From assembly GCA_030426355.1 (NCBI GenBank), contig JAUHYQ010000003.1:310001-374000 (forward strand): 64,000 bases of DNA. Direction: 5' to 3'. The notes beneath the pieces were generated by a model, which was not told the DNA's origin, made no database searches, and saw nothing but the letters and a program-made list of their open reading frames with translations. The stretch is from Gammaproteobacteria bacterium (GTDB lineage Bacteria > Pseudomonadota > Gammaproteobacteria > Steroidobacterales > GCA-2729495). Each line of letters starts with the position of its first letter. Positions within the stretch are counted from its first letter, which is position 1. The position numbers and the translations under genes are program-made. Shown here piece after piece: positions 42,571-51,994 of the stretch.

Positions 42571-43785
42571 TCAGGCGCTCAATAATTGGTCATAAATCGC
42601 GCGAATCTGTGCGTAATGATGAGCTGGCGAAAAGCGGCGCGCCACTTTTTCGCGGCCGGCAAGGCCCATCAAGGCTGATTGCTGCGGATTCCCGCCAAGC
42701 TCGCGCAGCGCGACCGATAATTGTTCCCGGTCGCCAGGTTCCACTATCAGACCGTCATGGCCGTCATCAATCAGCTCAGGAATTCCGCCGATCCGTGTGC
42801 CGATTACTGGCCGGGCGTAAGCCAGTGATTCGAGTACCGACATCGGACAGTTTTCATACCATTCCGCCGGCAGCACCGTGCACACCGCGCCACGGATCAT
42901 GTCTTGCAGCGCGGTTCCTTCAACAAAACCCGGAAATCGGACATTCGGCATGTTGTGTTGCGATGCGTATGCTTGTAGCGCATCACCGTCCGGTCCGCTG
43001 CCGGCAATAACGCACTGCAGATCGGGATTTTCGCGCATGGCATCAAGTAGGGTAAACAAGCCTTTGGTGGCATCCAGACGGCCGAAATACAGCACGTACT
43101 TGCCGGGCTCAGCGGCCGGCCGCAGTTTCTCGCTGTCGACAAAATTGTGAACCGTGCTGATCTTGTTCCGAGGCACGCCGATGCTCAGCATTTTATCGGT
43201 CATGAACTGACTGACGCCGATGAAGTGATCCACCTTTTCGACAGCGCCGAGCATCCTGGCCACGTAACTTTCAGCCATGCTTACCGTGCTTCTGGCTAAT
43301 GAGCCGCGGTTACAGCGGTGCACGAGTGCTTTCCAGAAGTGTTTCCCGTGACAGTCTTCGCATATTTTTCCGTTACGCACGCAGGAGTACACCGGGCACA
43401 GCAACTTGTATTCATGCAGGGTCTGAACAATGGGGATGTGATTTTCCTTGAGGGCGCCGAGTATCGAACTGGTCAGCTTGCCGTGATAAATATGCAGGTG
43501 TGCGATGTCCGGATTAAGGTCGTGGATGGCGCGCTTTATATAGCGTCGGGCATCGCGGGAGTAAATAAAGCGAAAAACATCGGTGAACGACGGGTTGGCC
43601 GTATCTATCGCCGGTGGGAAATAGTCCGAGTATTCACTCGGCCGGTTTTTGTCGGATGCGCCACAGAACGGTATAACCTTGTGCCCGTGCTGTTCCAGCA
43701 GGTTGCTGAGTTCAAAGAAGTAGCGTTCGGCCCCGCCAGGAATGTAGTAGTTGTGGGACCCGTGCAGTACGGTGGGCGTGGGCAA
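42571..43785 (-). CDS. GT4-family glycosyltransferase
   Basis: This 404-residue GT-B enzyme has an N-terminal acceptor domain (GGAERYFFELSNLLEQHGHKVI) and a C-terminal donor domain with YFGRLDATKGLFTLLDAM and the EX7E-type motif CPMSVLESLAYARPVIG. It adds a sugar to the growing lipid-linked repeat in the cytoplasm. A TTG start is used because a stop codon lies just upstream in frame. It follows the other glycosyltransferase by 6 bases. Confidence 0.9.
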   Translation of the reverse strand: MPTPTVLHGSHNYYIPGGAERYFFELSNLLEQHGHKVIPFCGASDKNRPSEYSDYFPPAIDTANPSFTDVFRFIYSRDARRYIKRAIHDLNPDIAHLHIYHGKLTSSILGALKENHIPIVQTLHEYKLLCPVYSCVRNGKICEDCHGKHFWKALVHRCNRGSLARSTVSMAESYVARMLGAVEKVDHFIGVSQFMTDKMLSIGVPRNKISTVHNFVDSEKLRPAAEPGKYVLYFGRLDATKGLFTLLDAMRENPDLQCVIAGSGPDGDALQAYASQHNMPNVRFPGFVEGTALQDMIRGAVCTVLPAEWYENCPMSVLESLAYARPVIGTRIGGIPELIDDGHDGLIVEPGDREQLSVALRELGGNPQQSALMGLAGREKVARRFSPAHHYAQIRAIYDQLLSA

Positions 43786-43791
43786 GACGGT

Positions 43792-45060
43792 TTAAGGCGC
43801 TGTGTTGGATTCCACGCGCGGCAGCTTGGCGGAAACGTCAGTGTTGTGTATGGGCCGCAATGGCTCGACCGCTGCCGCCGGGCGGGCGGACGGCTCGGGC
43901 AGTGACTGTTCAACCGCAGTGTCAGGCAGCGATATTTTCGGCAGGTCAAACAAAGTTGCATACTTGCTGGCGATAGTGGCCCACGAATATCGCCGCTTGG
44001 CGAGTTCGCGCATGTTTCGTGCGTTGCCCTCCAGATCCAGAGAGCCAAGTTGCCGCAGTATGCTTACCAGGCTTAGGGTCGAATCAAAGTAGAGCGCCAT
44101 GTTCTCGGTTGTGGCCCGATTAAATACGACGTCATAGGCTATTACCGGCAGCCCCAGTGACATGCTCTCTACCAGCGACGGATTAGTGCCGCCTGAGCTA
44201 TGCCCGTGTATATATAGCTGCGCATTGCTGCGCAGTGCGAACAGTTTGCGCGGTTCGAAAATCGGATCCAGCAATAGCAGGTTCGGATTGGCCCGGTAAC
44301 GTCGACGCAGGGCTTGCCCATATTCGCTGTTCGACCAGTTGCCTAAAAATACCAGCGGAAGCGTGTTGGCCTGGGAAAACGCTTCAAGAATAACGTGGAT
44401 ATGATTTTCCGGTTCGATGCGACAAACGGCGATAGCGTATTTGTCAAAGCCCGTATCAACCAAATCGTCGTCGTTGCCGTGCTTGTGAAGTGCGATGACA
44501 GACAGCGAGCCGCCGGCTTTTTCGGGAATTTCTGAGCGTGCATTATCGCCGCCGTACTCGACCAGAAAGCTGTCTCTGCCATAAATATCGCCGATGTAGT
44601 CATGAATGGCATCGTTGTCGGCAATCAGCTGGTCGGCAAATTTTGCTGCCACGGTTTCCGAGAGCTTCAGAAAGGCACGGGCGAGGCGCCCCCACTTGGG
44701 ACGCTTCCAGTCCATGCCATCCAGATTGACCATGATTTTGCCGCGGTAAAACAGCTTCAGTACAGGTAGAAAAATGCAGCCTGACACGCCGAGTATCAGC
44801 ATGATGTCTGCACGGCTACTGGCATGAATCATCGACCAGATGTCGTAGGGGATGCTTTGTGCGCCGTTCGCGTCCAGCGGCAGGTACTTTAACTCTGCGC
44901 CCATATGGGTTTCCGGGTGTTCTTCATATGCCGGGCCGCTGCAATAAACAATGAAGTCGCACTGCTTGTGCAGGCGTTTTACAAGGTTTTCAGCGAGGGT
45001 CTCGAAACCACCGTAACGAGCCGGTATTCCTTTGGACCCAATAATTGCAATTTTTGGCAT
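43792..45060 (-). CDS. DUF1972/GT4 glycosyltransferase
   Basis: The ATG at 45060 gives MPKIAIIGSKGIPARYGGFETL, the DUF1972 N-terminus, and 422 residues in all; an upstream in-frame start would add an unlikely tail. The C-terminal GT4 domain includes CRIEPENHIHVILEAF and LPVIAYDVVFNR. DUF1972 enzymes are rhamnosyl- or similar transferases in surface polysaccharide loci. The C-terminus has a Pro/Glu-rich tail (about residues 380-422). It begins the minus-strand gene run of the locus. Confidence 0.88.
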   Translation of the reverse strand: MPKIAIIGSKGIPARYGGFETLAENLVKRLHKQCDFIVYCSGPAYEEHPETHMGAELKYLPLDANGAQSIPYDIWSMIHASSRADIMLILGVSGCIFLPVLKLFYRGKIMVNLDGMDWKRPKWGRLARAFLKLSETVAAKFADQLIADNDAIHDYIGDIYGRDSFLVEYGGDNARSEIPEKAGGSLSVIALHKHGNDDDLVDTGFDKYAIAVCRIEPENHIHVILEAFSQANTLPLVFLGNWSNSEYGQALRRRYRANPNLLLLDPIFEPRKLFALRSNAQLYIHGHSSGGTNPSLVESMSLGLPVIAYDVVFNRATTENMALYFDSTLSLVSILRQLGSLDLEGNARNMRELAKRRYSWATIASKYATLFDLPKISLPDTAVEQSLPEPSARPAAAVEPLRPIHNTDVSAKLPRVESNTAP

Positions 45061-45354
45061 ACGGTTTCGATGTCGTCGCGGTATCGGCGAGGGAAACTCT
45101 GTTAGGAAGCAGAAAAGATGCGCACAGCACAATCACCCAAGTAACGTGATCATAGCGAAACCGCCGCTGAAAAACAGCAGCCTAAACGGATTGGCTAGTC
45201 ACTGGATCATGCAGGAATAATGGTTTAGACACTGTCTTTTGCCATACTTGCGCGGGCACGGGGTTGATGCCCTCACGGCGGTCAGCGGGGGCGGGGGTCG
45301 CTTCGGAGTGCAATCATTGGCTAGAATGGCGACCCGCCTAAGTTGTTGACAACC

Positions 45355-45795
45355 ATGACCAGCAAGCGTGACATCTCAGAAAAAGCCCTCCGCGAGCGAT
45401 TGACGCCCGAGCAGTACCATGTAACTCAGGAGCAGGGAACGGAGCCGCCCTTCACGGGCAAGTATCACGACTGCAAGACGGCCGGGAAGTATTTGTGTGC
45501 CTGCTGCGGCGAAGAGTTGTTCTCTTCCGAGCACAAGTACGATTCGGGTAGCGGGTGGCCAAGTTTCTGGCAGCCGGGCAACCCCGCCAACGTGCTCAGT
45601 AATCGCGATCTCAGTCACGGCATGATCCGTGAAGAGGTGGTTTGCGCGCGCTGCGGAGCGCACCTGGGGCATGTATTTAATGACGGGCCGCAGCCGACAG
45701 GGCAGCGATACTGCATAAATTCTGCGTCACTGGAGCTTGCCGTCGATGCGGGCGACACGCCGGACGCGCAAAATTTCAAGAAGGATGCCGGGTAA
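45355..45795 (+). CDS. msrB: Peptide methionine-(R)-S-oxide reductase MsrB
   Basis: The ATG at 45355 gives 146 residues. The zinc site has the pairs Cys48/Cys51 (CACCGEE) and Cys97/Cys100 (CARCG), and the catalytic Cys120 is in RYCINSASL. MsrB reduces methionine-R-sulfoxide in proteins. No signal peptide is seen, so it is cytosolic. The FKBP lipoprotein gene starts at the base after its stop. The 294-base gap before it holds GC-rich sequence, with no gene and no promoter I would call. Confidence 0.94.
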   Translation: MTSKRDISEKALRERLTPEQYHVTQEQGTEPPFTGKYHDCKTAGKYLCACCGEELFSSEHKYDSGSGWPSFWQPGNPANVLSNRDLSHGMIREEVVCARCGAHLGHVFNDGPQPTGQRYCINSASLELAVDAGDTPDAQNFKKDAG

Positions 45796-46290
45796 ATGAA
45801 TTCACTAAGTTTGAATGCCAGGTGGCTGATAACCCTGTTAAGCGCCCTGTTTCTTTTTACGACCGGTTGTCAACCACAGGCAACGGGCGAATCACCGTCC
45901 GCAACGGCGGCGGCCGATAATGATGAGGTAGACATGACCACCGTGGAAGGGCTGCAAATAAAAGATCTGGTTGTAGGCGACGGACCTCAAGCGGAATCGG
46001 GCAAGAATATCGTGGTGCACTACACCGGCTGGCTCTTTGATCCGGACAAAAGCGACAACAAGGGCGTGCAGTTCGACAGCTCGGTAGATCGCAACCAGCC
46101 ATTCCAGTTTCCGCTCGGTGCCGGCAGAGTTATCGCCGGCTGGGATCAGGGGTTTGACGGTATGCAGGTCGGTGGAAAGAGGGTATTGCTTATCCCGCCG
46201 GAGCTGGGCTATGGAACCCGGGGCGCCGGAGCCTCCATTCCGCCAAATGCCACATTATTGTTCGAAGTAGAGCTGCTAGACGTCCGTTAG
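45796..46290 (+). CDS. FKBP-type peptidyl-prolyl isomerase, lipoprotein
   Basis: This 164-residue protein has a signal peptide with lipobox FTTGC (Cys about residue 25), so it is predicted to be lipidated. The FKBP domain (about residues 60-164) has VVHYTGWLFD, FDSSVDRNQPFQFPLGAGRVI and GTRGAGASIPPNATLLFEVELLDV. It would catalyse proline isomerisation or act as chaperone in the periplasm. It starts directly after the msrB stop, so the two probably form an operon. Its 3' end overlaps the convergent YbhB-like gene by 15 bases. Confidence 0.9.
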   Translation: MNSLSLNARWLITLLSALFLFTTGCQPQATGESPSATAAADNDEVDMTTVEGLQIKDLVVGDGPQAESGKNIVVHYTGWLFDPDKSDNKGVQFDSSVDRNQPFQFPLGAGRVIAGWDQGFDGMQVGGKRVLLIPPELGYGTRGAGASIPPNATLLFEVELLDVR

Positions 46291-46896
46291 CGAGTAAACA
46301 CCGGTCAATTCGGTCTGGTCGATAATGTGCCCTTTCATTGCGGCCAGTGTTTCGGCGGCTGTAAAGGCGCCTGCCAGTCCGCAGCTTTCGATATCCAGCG
46401 CAAATAATTTGAACCGGTAGTGGTGCACTATTTCATCGTTCCACGGCGGGCACGGGCCGTCATAGCCGTGATAGTCACCCGCCATATTTTCGTCACCGGC
46501 CATAAAGCCGGTGTAGTCATTGATGCCCTGGCGTGACCCGGCGGGGCCGGGCGGCAGGTCTTTACCGCCGGGCGTAATGCCGTCCGAACATTCCCCTTCG
46601 GCGAGACTGCCAGCGGTGGGCGGAATATCCGTCATAACCCAGTGGACGAAGTTAACGCGCGGTAACGTGGCAGGAATGGTTCTGCCCTCTTTATTGAAAT
46701 CATCCATGGACGACGGGACGTCGGTATCGATGCAAAGCAATACCAGTGATTTCGCATCAGCAGGGATATCGCTCCAGCTGAGCTGCGGGCTGCGGTTCTC
46801 ACCCAGCCTGACATGATCGACGGGGCAGGGAATACCGAAAGCGCAGCGCTCCGGGATACGTTCATTTTGTCCAAAGGATTCCGAAGTGAGTTTCAT
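46276..46896 (-). CDS. YbhB/YbcL-family PEBP-like protein
   Basis: The ATG at 46896 has GGAG eight bases upstream and gives 206 residues beginning MKLTSESFGQNERIPERCAF. The ligand-binding region (LGENRSPQLSWSDIPADAKSLVLLCIDTDVP and VNFVHWVMTDIP) is typical of phosphatidylethanolamine-binding protein homologues, often labelled Raf kinase inhibitor-like. There is no clear signal peptide and the bacterial function is not established. The earlier start at 47013 would give an unusual tail. Confidence 0.88.
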   Translation of the reverse strand: MKLTSESFGQNERIPERCAFGIPCPVDHVRLGENRSPQLSWSDIPADAKSLVLLCIDTDVPSSMDDFNKEGRTIPATLPRVNFVHWVMTDIPPTAGSLAEGECSDGITPGGKDLPPGPAGSRQGINDYTGFMAGDENMAGDYHGYDGPCPPWNDEIVHHYRFKLFALDIESCGLAGAFTAAETLAAMKGHIIDQTELTGVYSLTDV

Positions 46897-46976
46897 GTTG
46901 AGTTCTCCGTGCGCATGATTCTCGACAGCGGGATTATGCGATGACCTGCCGCCGCCGGACATTATAGTATTGCTAA

Positions 46977-47633
46977 ATGTTAATGAAACATGACAACAAA
47001 GAAGAGCTGACAATTGGTGGGCCGGCCGGCCGGTTGCAGGCGCTTCTGGAATTGCCCGAGCCCGCTTCTGAGATTCGTGAGAACGCGAAGGTTGATCGCG
47101 TTGCGATTATTTGTCATCCCCATCCGCAATATGAGGGCACGATGTTCAACAAGGTCGTGCATACGCTTGCCCGTGCGCATAATCAACTGGGCATGCCGGC
47201 TCTGCGGTTTAATTTTCGGGGCGTGGGCGATAGCGAGGGCGGTTACGCGGGCGGCGATGGGGAAGGCGATGACTTGCTGGCAGTGGCGGATTACGCTAAA
47301 CAACGCTGGCCCGGTGTTGCCATCTGGTTGGCCGGATTTTCCTTTGGTGCCGTGGTTTCCGCACGTAAGGCCGTTGCAACGGGGGCCAGCAGGCTGACCA
47401 GCGTCGCCCCCGCGGTGAATATATTGAGCGACAAGCTCACCGACCGGCCGACCATGCCGTGGCTGATAGTTCACGGAGCGGAGGATGACATCGTGCCGGT
47501 GCAAGCCGTGCGCGACTGGGTGGCTGCGAATCAGCCCGGCCCGGAACTTGTTGTTATGCCGGGCACGGGGCATTTTTTTCACGGTGAGTTACTAACACTG
47601 CGTAAACTGTTGTTGGAGCGGTATCAACATTGA
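46977..47633 (+). CDS. Alpha/beta hydrolase, COG2945-like
   Basis: This 218-residue protein has HPHPQYEGTMFNKVVHTLARA and FNFRGVGDSEG, typical of the small cytosolic hydrolases of COG2945. The nucleophile Ser is in GFSFGAVVS, Asp is in HGAEDDIVP and His in GTGHFFHG. It is probably an esterase or dienelactone-type hydrolase with unknown substrate. ATGs at 46977 and 46983 are both possible. It overlaps the next gene by 4 bases. Confidence 0.87.
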   Translation: MLMKHDNKEELTIGGPAGRLQALLELPEPASEIRENAKVDRVAIICHPHPQYEGTMFNKVVHTLARAHNQLGMPALRFNFRGVGDSEGGYAGGDGEGDDLLAVADYAKQRWPGVAIWLAGFSFGAVVSARKAVATGASRLTSVAPAVNILSDKLTDRPTMPWLIVHGAEDDIVPVQAVRDWVAANQPGPELVVMPGTGHFFHGELLTLRKLLLERYQH

Positions 47634-48091
47634 ATTTCAGAAAACTAAAAAGCGTATTACTCGGAAGCAAAGCTTACGCAGAGTCGGCTGCCGACCCGCA
47701 GGACCGACAGCAGCTGGCGCTGGCGGCGCTATTGGTGGAAATGGCACGCGCCGATTTTGATGACACGGAACACGAGCATGCCGAAATAAGCCGCCTGCTG
47801 GCGGAGCATTTTCAGCTGGGTTCAGAGGAAGCGGCACAGTTGCTAACCCGTGCCGACAAGGCCATGGAAGAGGCTGTGTGCCTGTTTGATTTCACCCGAG
47901 CGCTGCATGAAAGTCTTGATTACGAGCAAAAACTCGCCGTTATTGAATTGCTCTGGCAGGTTGCACTTGCAGACGAGCATCTGGATAAGTACGAAGATTA
48001 TCTGATGCGCAAGGTTGGTGACCTGCTCTATGTTTCCCATATGGATATCATCAGGCTTAGAAACGCCGCGCTGGAGAAAATAAAATCATGA
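47630..48091 (+). CDS. TerB-like helical protein
   Basis: This 153-residue protein from the TTG overlapping the previous stop resembles the TerB/DUF533 fold: paired helices with LALAALLVEMARADFDDTEHEHAEISRLLAEHF and LWQVALADEHLDKYEDYLMRKVGDLLYV. Acidic residues in this fold can bind metal ions. No other ter genes lie nearby, so tellurite resistance should not be inferred. It overlaps the following exported protein by 4 bases and follows the hydrolase, so the three form a coupled unit. Confidence 0.82.
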   Translation: MNFRKLKSVLLGSKAYAESAADPQDRQQLALAALLVEMARADFDDTEHEHAEISRLLAEHFQLGSEEAAQLLTRADKAMEEAVCLFDFTRALHESLDYEQKLAVIELLWQVALADEHLDKYEDYLMRKVGDLLYVSHMDIIRLRNAALEKIKS

Positions 48092-48660
48092 CTGCAAAAC
48101 GTAGTTTGATGGCGGCCGTGTCAGCGCTGTGGATGTTTATGACCGTTTCCGCGACAGCGTTCGAAACCGTCGATGCAAAAGATTTTGCGGGCAACAGTTT
48201 CGTCTTTCCCGAATCTGTGCAAGGAGCCCGGCAGCATTTGCTGTTTTTGGGCATTGCCACGGATCAGGACAACGGCACCTGGCAGGGCGAAGCGCTCATC
48301 GCGTGGCACAAAGCACTGATTGATGTCGGCGTTGATGCGACGCAAACCAGATTCTGGCATTTCCCGGTCATTGAAAACCCGCCGTTTTTTGTAAAGGGGC
48401 TTATCCGGCGGGGCATTGCCAAGGACTATGAGGGTCTGCTGCCTCCTGAGCAAGGTGCAGTACTCTTCGTTAAGGATATTCAGCGTTTTGCGGATGCCGC
48501 CAATGTCTTGCTGGACGGACAGCCCACGGTGGTTCTTTACAGCGAAGGTCAGGGTGCGCTTGCAATCTACAGGGGCGAAGCCACTGATGCAGTGGTGAAA
48601 GAGATCGCTGTGAAACTGACTTCGTCGCAGCTTACAGAATCGCCCCCAGCTGGCACATAA
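48088..48660 (+). CDS. Exported protein with possible thioredoxin-like fold
   Basis: This 190-residue protein has a signal peptide (residues 1-24, ATA) and then a domain whose spacing (FVFPESVQGARQHLLFLGIATDQ, RFWHFPVIENPPFF, PTVVLYSEGQGALAIYRGEA) resembles a redoxin without the CxxC. Its function is unknown and the fold assignment is weak. Its last 29 bases overlap the convergent yggT gene. Confidence 0.5.
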   Translation: MTAKRSLMAAVSALWMFMTVSATAFETVDAKDFAGNSFVFPESVQGARQHLLFLGIATDQDNGTWQGEALIAWHKALIDVGVDATQTRFWHFPVIENPPFFVKGLIRRGIAKDYEGLLPPEQGAVLFVKDIQRFADAANVLLDGQPTVVLYSEGQGALAIYRGEATDAVVKEIAVKLTSSQLTESPPAGT

Positions 48661-49228
48661 AACCGCCAGCGACCTGCTGAGCCGGCGATACCAGCATGGT
48701 TGCCAGGGCCCTCAGGCCCAGCAACAGAAATATCGGCGATAAGTCCCAGCCCGCAATGGGCGGTATCAGCCGTTGTATGGGCCGCAGCATCGGGTCGGCC
48801 AGCTCGCGCAGCAGGTTGCCCAGCATCGCCAGCGAAGGGTTGTGCGCGCCGCCCGATATCCAGCTCATCAGCACGTAACCAAACACCACGAAAAAGTACA
48901 GGTTCAGGATCAGCCGCAGGCCTCGGATGATTGCCAGCCAGAGCAAAGTGAGCATGTCCGGCATAGTCAGGCACCCGAAATTCGCAAGCGCTGCCGTCAC
49001 GCCAAGCTGGAGGATCAGAAATACCACCAGTGTCGCGGTGTCGATTTTGTACATCGGGGCGAGTATTTTTTGCAGCGGCACCACCAGCGGGTTGGTTACC
49101 GTCACGACAAATTGCACGATGGGATTGCGGTAGTCGGCACGAACCCATTGCAAGCCCAATCGCAGCGCGACGGCTGCCAGATACATATCGAAGAGTGACT
49201 GCAGTATGTAGACAAGTCCGCTTTGCAT
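48632..49228 (-). CDS. yggT: YggT-family membrane protein
   Basis: This 198-residue protein has four transmembrane helices in two similar halves (LALRLGLQWVRADYRNPIVQFVVTVTNPLVVPLQ and LYFFVVFGYVLMSWISGG...NPMLRPIQRLIPP-like segments), the YggT fold. E. coli yggT has been implicated in osmotic and cation tolerance. It lies 18 bases downstream of proC on the same strand, as in Pseudomonas. Confidence 0.9.
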   Translation of the reverse strand: MQSGLVYILQSLFDMYLAAVALRLGLQWVRADYRNPIVQFVVTVTNPLVVPLQKILAPMYKIDTATLVVFLILQLGVTAALANFGCLTMPDMLTLLWLAIIRGLRLILNLYFFVVFGYVLMSWISGGAHNPSLAMLGNLLRELADPMLRPIQRLIPPIAGWDLSPIFLLLGLRALATMLVSPAQQVAGGFMCQLGAIL

Positions 49229-49246
49229 ATGGGTAGGCTTCTGTCC

Positions 49247-50065
49247 TTAGGATCCAAGCTCTACGGCGCGATCTCGCGCCGCAAGCATTGCAGCGCGAAC
49301 GATATCACGGATGCCGCCGTCTTCGAGTTTCTGTAGCGCCGCAGCCGTTGTGCCACCCGGCGAGGTCACGCGTGCGCGCAGGGTTGCAGCGCTTTCTTCA
49401 GACTGGAGCGCCAGTAATCCCGCTCCGGCCGCCGTTTTTGTGGCGAGCAACCGCGCCTGGTTGGCATCGAGACCCAGTTCTGCAGCCACGTCCTCCATAA
49501 TTTCCATCAGCAGAAAAAAATAAGCGGGGCCGCTGCCAGACACCGCTGTTACTGCATCAATGAGCGCTTCATCCTGCACCCAAAGAATTTCGCCCGCTGC
49601 GGCCATTATGTACTCCGCCACCTCCCGTGAAACGGAATCGATATCGTCCGCATAGAGCCCTGACATTCCGGCTCCTATAAGGGCAGGTGTATTCGGCATG
49701 ACGCGCACCAGACGGGGGCCGTCCCCGAGCCAGCTCCGCAGTGCGTTGATGGTTATTCCCGCGGCAATCGAAATGATCAATTGATCGGTCGGGCGGTCAC
49801 CTGTCGGAAGCGCCGACGCGACCTCGGCGAGAATCTGCGGCTTTACGGCCAGCACCAGCACATCGCAGGTAGTCGCCAGCTCGGCATTATCATCGCTCAC
49901 ATGAATATTGCGGGAAATCCGTTGCAACGCATTGCGTTGTTCCGCGGACGGGTCAGACACCATCAGCCGCTCAGGCATGTGCCCTGCATCCAGCAAGCCC
50001 CGGATAATAGCTTGAGCCATGTTGCCGCCGCCTATGAAGCCGATGCGTGTTTGATTTTCCTGCAT
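49247..50065 (-). CDS. proC: Pyrroline-5-carboxylate reductase
   Basis: This 272-residue protein has the Rossmann motif IGFIGGGNMAQAIIRGL (residues 7-23) and the C-terminal dimer segment VSGSGPAYFFLLMEIMEDVA with the conserved TAAGAGLLA region. ProC reduces pyrroline-5-carboxylate with NADPH to make proline. It lies between yggS and yggT in the standard order. Confidence 0.96.
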   Translation of the reverse strand: MQENQTRIGFIGGGNMAQAIIRGLLDAGHMPERLMVSDPSAEQRNALQRISRNIHVSDDNAELATTCDVLVLAVKPQILAEVASALPTGDRPTDQLIISIAAGITINALRSWLGDGPRLVRVMPNTPALIGAGMSGLYADDIDSVSREVAEYIMAAAGEILWVQDEALIDAVTAVSGSGPAYFFLLMEIMEDVAAELGLDANQARLLATKTAAGAGLLALQSEESAATLRARVTSPGGTTAAALQKLEDGGIRDIVRAAMLAARDRAVELGS

Positions 50066-50121
50066 GACCGATGGGTTCCTGTCCGGTGAAAGGGCAAAGG
50101 ATATGGCTTAAGCGTAGCTTA

Positions 50122-50799
50122 TCAAGGCCTGGGCCCAAACAGCGCGGTTCCAATCCGCACCATCGTGCTGCCCTCGGCAATAGCGGCTTCCAGGTCCTCG
50201 CTCATGCCCATGGACAACGTGTCCAGTCCGTGCCCGGTTGAATTCATTTCATCGTAGAGGCCTTTTAGCAGCCTGAAGGGCTTGTGTTGGTCACTTTCGC
50301 TGCCCGCAGGCAGGGGTATGGTCATCAATCCCCGCAGCCGCAGCCGCGGAAACGCCGAAATCTTCCGGCATAATTCAGCTACTTCAGACGGCGCAACGCC
50401 TCCGTGATCGCTTTCATCGGTGCACACCTGGACGCAGATATTCAGCGGAGCCAATTGTTTCGGGCGCTGATCATTCAGTCGCCGCGCCGTCTTTTCACTG
50501 CTAACGGTTTGTACCCAATCGAAGTTTTCCGCCAGTGACCGCGTTTTATTGGTTTGAATACGGCCAATGAAATGCCACTCTATACCCGGGTTGCAGCGCG
50601 GTATTTTTTCCAGCGCCTCTTGCAGATAGTTTTCTCCCATTGCTTTAAGCCCTGCGGCATACGCTTCGTGAACTGCGTCAACGTCATGACGCTTTGATAC
50701 AGCCAGAATTGAGACCTCGTTCTCATTTCGGCCGACTGTGGCCGCTGCGCGGGCAATGCGATTTTGTAAATTAACTAAATGTTTCGTGATACGCGTCAC
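50122..50799 (-). CDS. yggS: YggS-family PLP homeostasis protein
   Basis: This 225-residue PLP-binding TIM-barrel protein has VSILAVSKRHDVDAVHEA with the Schiff-base Lys (VSK) and GENYLQEALEK, LKGLMTIPLP- and MGMSEDLEAAI-type segments. It buffers pyridoxal phosphate and affects amino acid pools. It lies upstream of proC and diverges from pilT across 101 bases. Confidence 0.95.
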   Translation of the reverse strand: MTRITKHLVNLQNRIARAAATVGRNENEVSILAVSKRHDVDAVHEAYAAGLKAMGENYLQEALEKIPRCNPGIEWHFIGRIQTNKTRSLAENFDWVQTVSSEKTARRLNDQRPKQLAPLNICVQVCTDESDHGGVAPSEVAELCRKISAFPRLRLRGLMTIPLPAGSESDQHKPFRLLKGLYDEMNSTGHGLDTLSMGMSEDLEAAIAEGSTMVRIGTALFGPRP

Positions 50800-50900
50800 G
50801 ATACCTCCCGAGCCAATCCATATACTGCTTATACGTGTGCTGCTTATGGTAAGGATGCCTGAAGCAGCGAATGAATGCTCTTAACTCAAGGATTTGAGAG

Positions 50901-51941
50901 ATGGCAGTAGACATAGCGCAGTTACTCGCATTTTCCGTCAAGAACAATGCATCGGACCTTCACCTTTCTGCGGGCGTGCCGCCGATGATTCGTGTTGACG
51001 GCGACGTCAAGCGGGTCAACATGCCGCCGCTTACGCACAAAGATGTTCATAGCATGATCTATGACATCATGAACGACAAGCAGCGCAAGGATTTTGAAGA
51101 GAAGTTTGAAACTGATTTCTCGTTCGAGATTCCCAAACTGGCGCGCTTTCGTGTTAACGCGTTTAACCAGGCGCGCGGCGCCGGCGCTGTGTTCCGTACC
51201 ATTCCCTCTGAGATCCTTACCCTCGATGATCTGCAGGCGCCGCCGATCTTTAAGGACATTTCCATGCATCCACGCGGCATCGTGCTGGTGACCGGGCCGA
51301 CCGGCTCCGGTAAATCCACGACGCTTGCTGCGATGGTCAATTACATTAACGAGAACAAGCCTGATCACATTCTGACGATTGAAGACCCGATTGAGTTTGT
51401 GCACGAGAGCCAGCGTTCTTTGATCAACCAGCGCGAAGTACATCGCGATACTCTGGGTTTTACCGAGGCACTGCGTTCCGCTCTGCGCGAGGACCCTGAC
51501 GTGATTCTGGTGGGTGAGCTGCGTGATCTGGAGACCATACGCCTTGCACTGACGGCTGCTGAAACGGGCCACCTTGTGTTCGGCACATTGCATACCAGTT
51601 CTGCTGCCAAGACCATTGACCGTGTTGTCGATGTGTTCCCGGCCGCCGAAAAAGAGATGGTCAGATCCATGTTGTCGGAATCGCTGCGCGCGGTGATCTC
51701 GCAAACCCTGTTGAAACGTGTTGGTGGCGGTCGGGTTGCGGCACACGAGATCATGATCGGTACACCGGCAATTCGTAACCTGATTCGTGAGGGCAAGATT
51801 GCGCAAATGTATTCAGCGATTCAGACCGGGCAGAGCTCGGGAATGCAAACGCTTGACCAGAATCTTCAGGAGCTGTTGCGCAAAGGCGTCATTACCAAAG
51901 AAGAGGCGCGCTTCCGCGCCGCCAATAAGGATGAGTTCTAG
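50901..51941 (+). CDS. pilT: Type IV pilus retraction ATPase PilT
   Basis: This 346-residue secretion-ATPase-family protein has an N-terminal PAS-like domain, Walker A TGPTGSGKST (about residues 130-139), an Asp box, Walker B and the AIRNLIREGK motif (IRNLIREG) near the C-terminus, which is needed for retraction in PilT. A GAGAG Shine-Dalgarno precedes the ATG. It powers pilus retraction for twitching, surface sensing and DNA uptake. It is the first of three related ATPases. Confidence 0.96.
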   Translation: MAVDIAQLLAFSVKNNASDLHLSAGVPPMIRVDGDVKRVNMPPLTHKDVHSMIYDIMNDKQRKDFEEKFETDFSFEIPKLARFRVNAFNQARGAGAVFRTIPSEILTLDDLQAPPIFKDISMHPRGIVLVTGPTGSGKSTTLAAMVNYINENKPDHILTIEDPIEFVHESQRSLINQREVHRDTLGFTEALRSALREDPDVILVGELRDLETIRLALTAAETGHLVFGTLHTSSAAKTIDRVVDVFPAAEKEMVRSMLSESLRAVISQTLLKRVGGGRVAAHEIMIGTPAIRNLIREGKIAQMYSAIQTGQSSGMQTLDQNLQELLRKGVITKEEARFRAANKDEF

Positions 51942-51994
51942 AGGCGGGCGTGAATCATACGGCCTCGGATATTAAGGATTAGGGAGTAAGAAGC

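Noticed and set aside
47630-48091. Tellurite resistance determinant
   Set aside because: Only one TerB-like protein is present, with no terC, terD or terZ homologue in the window.
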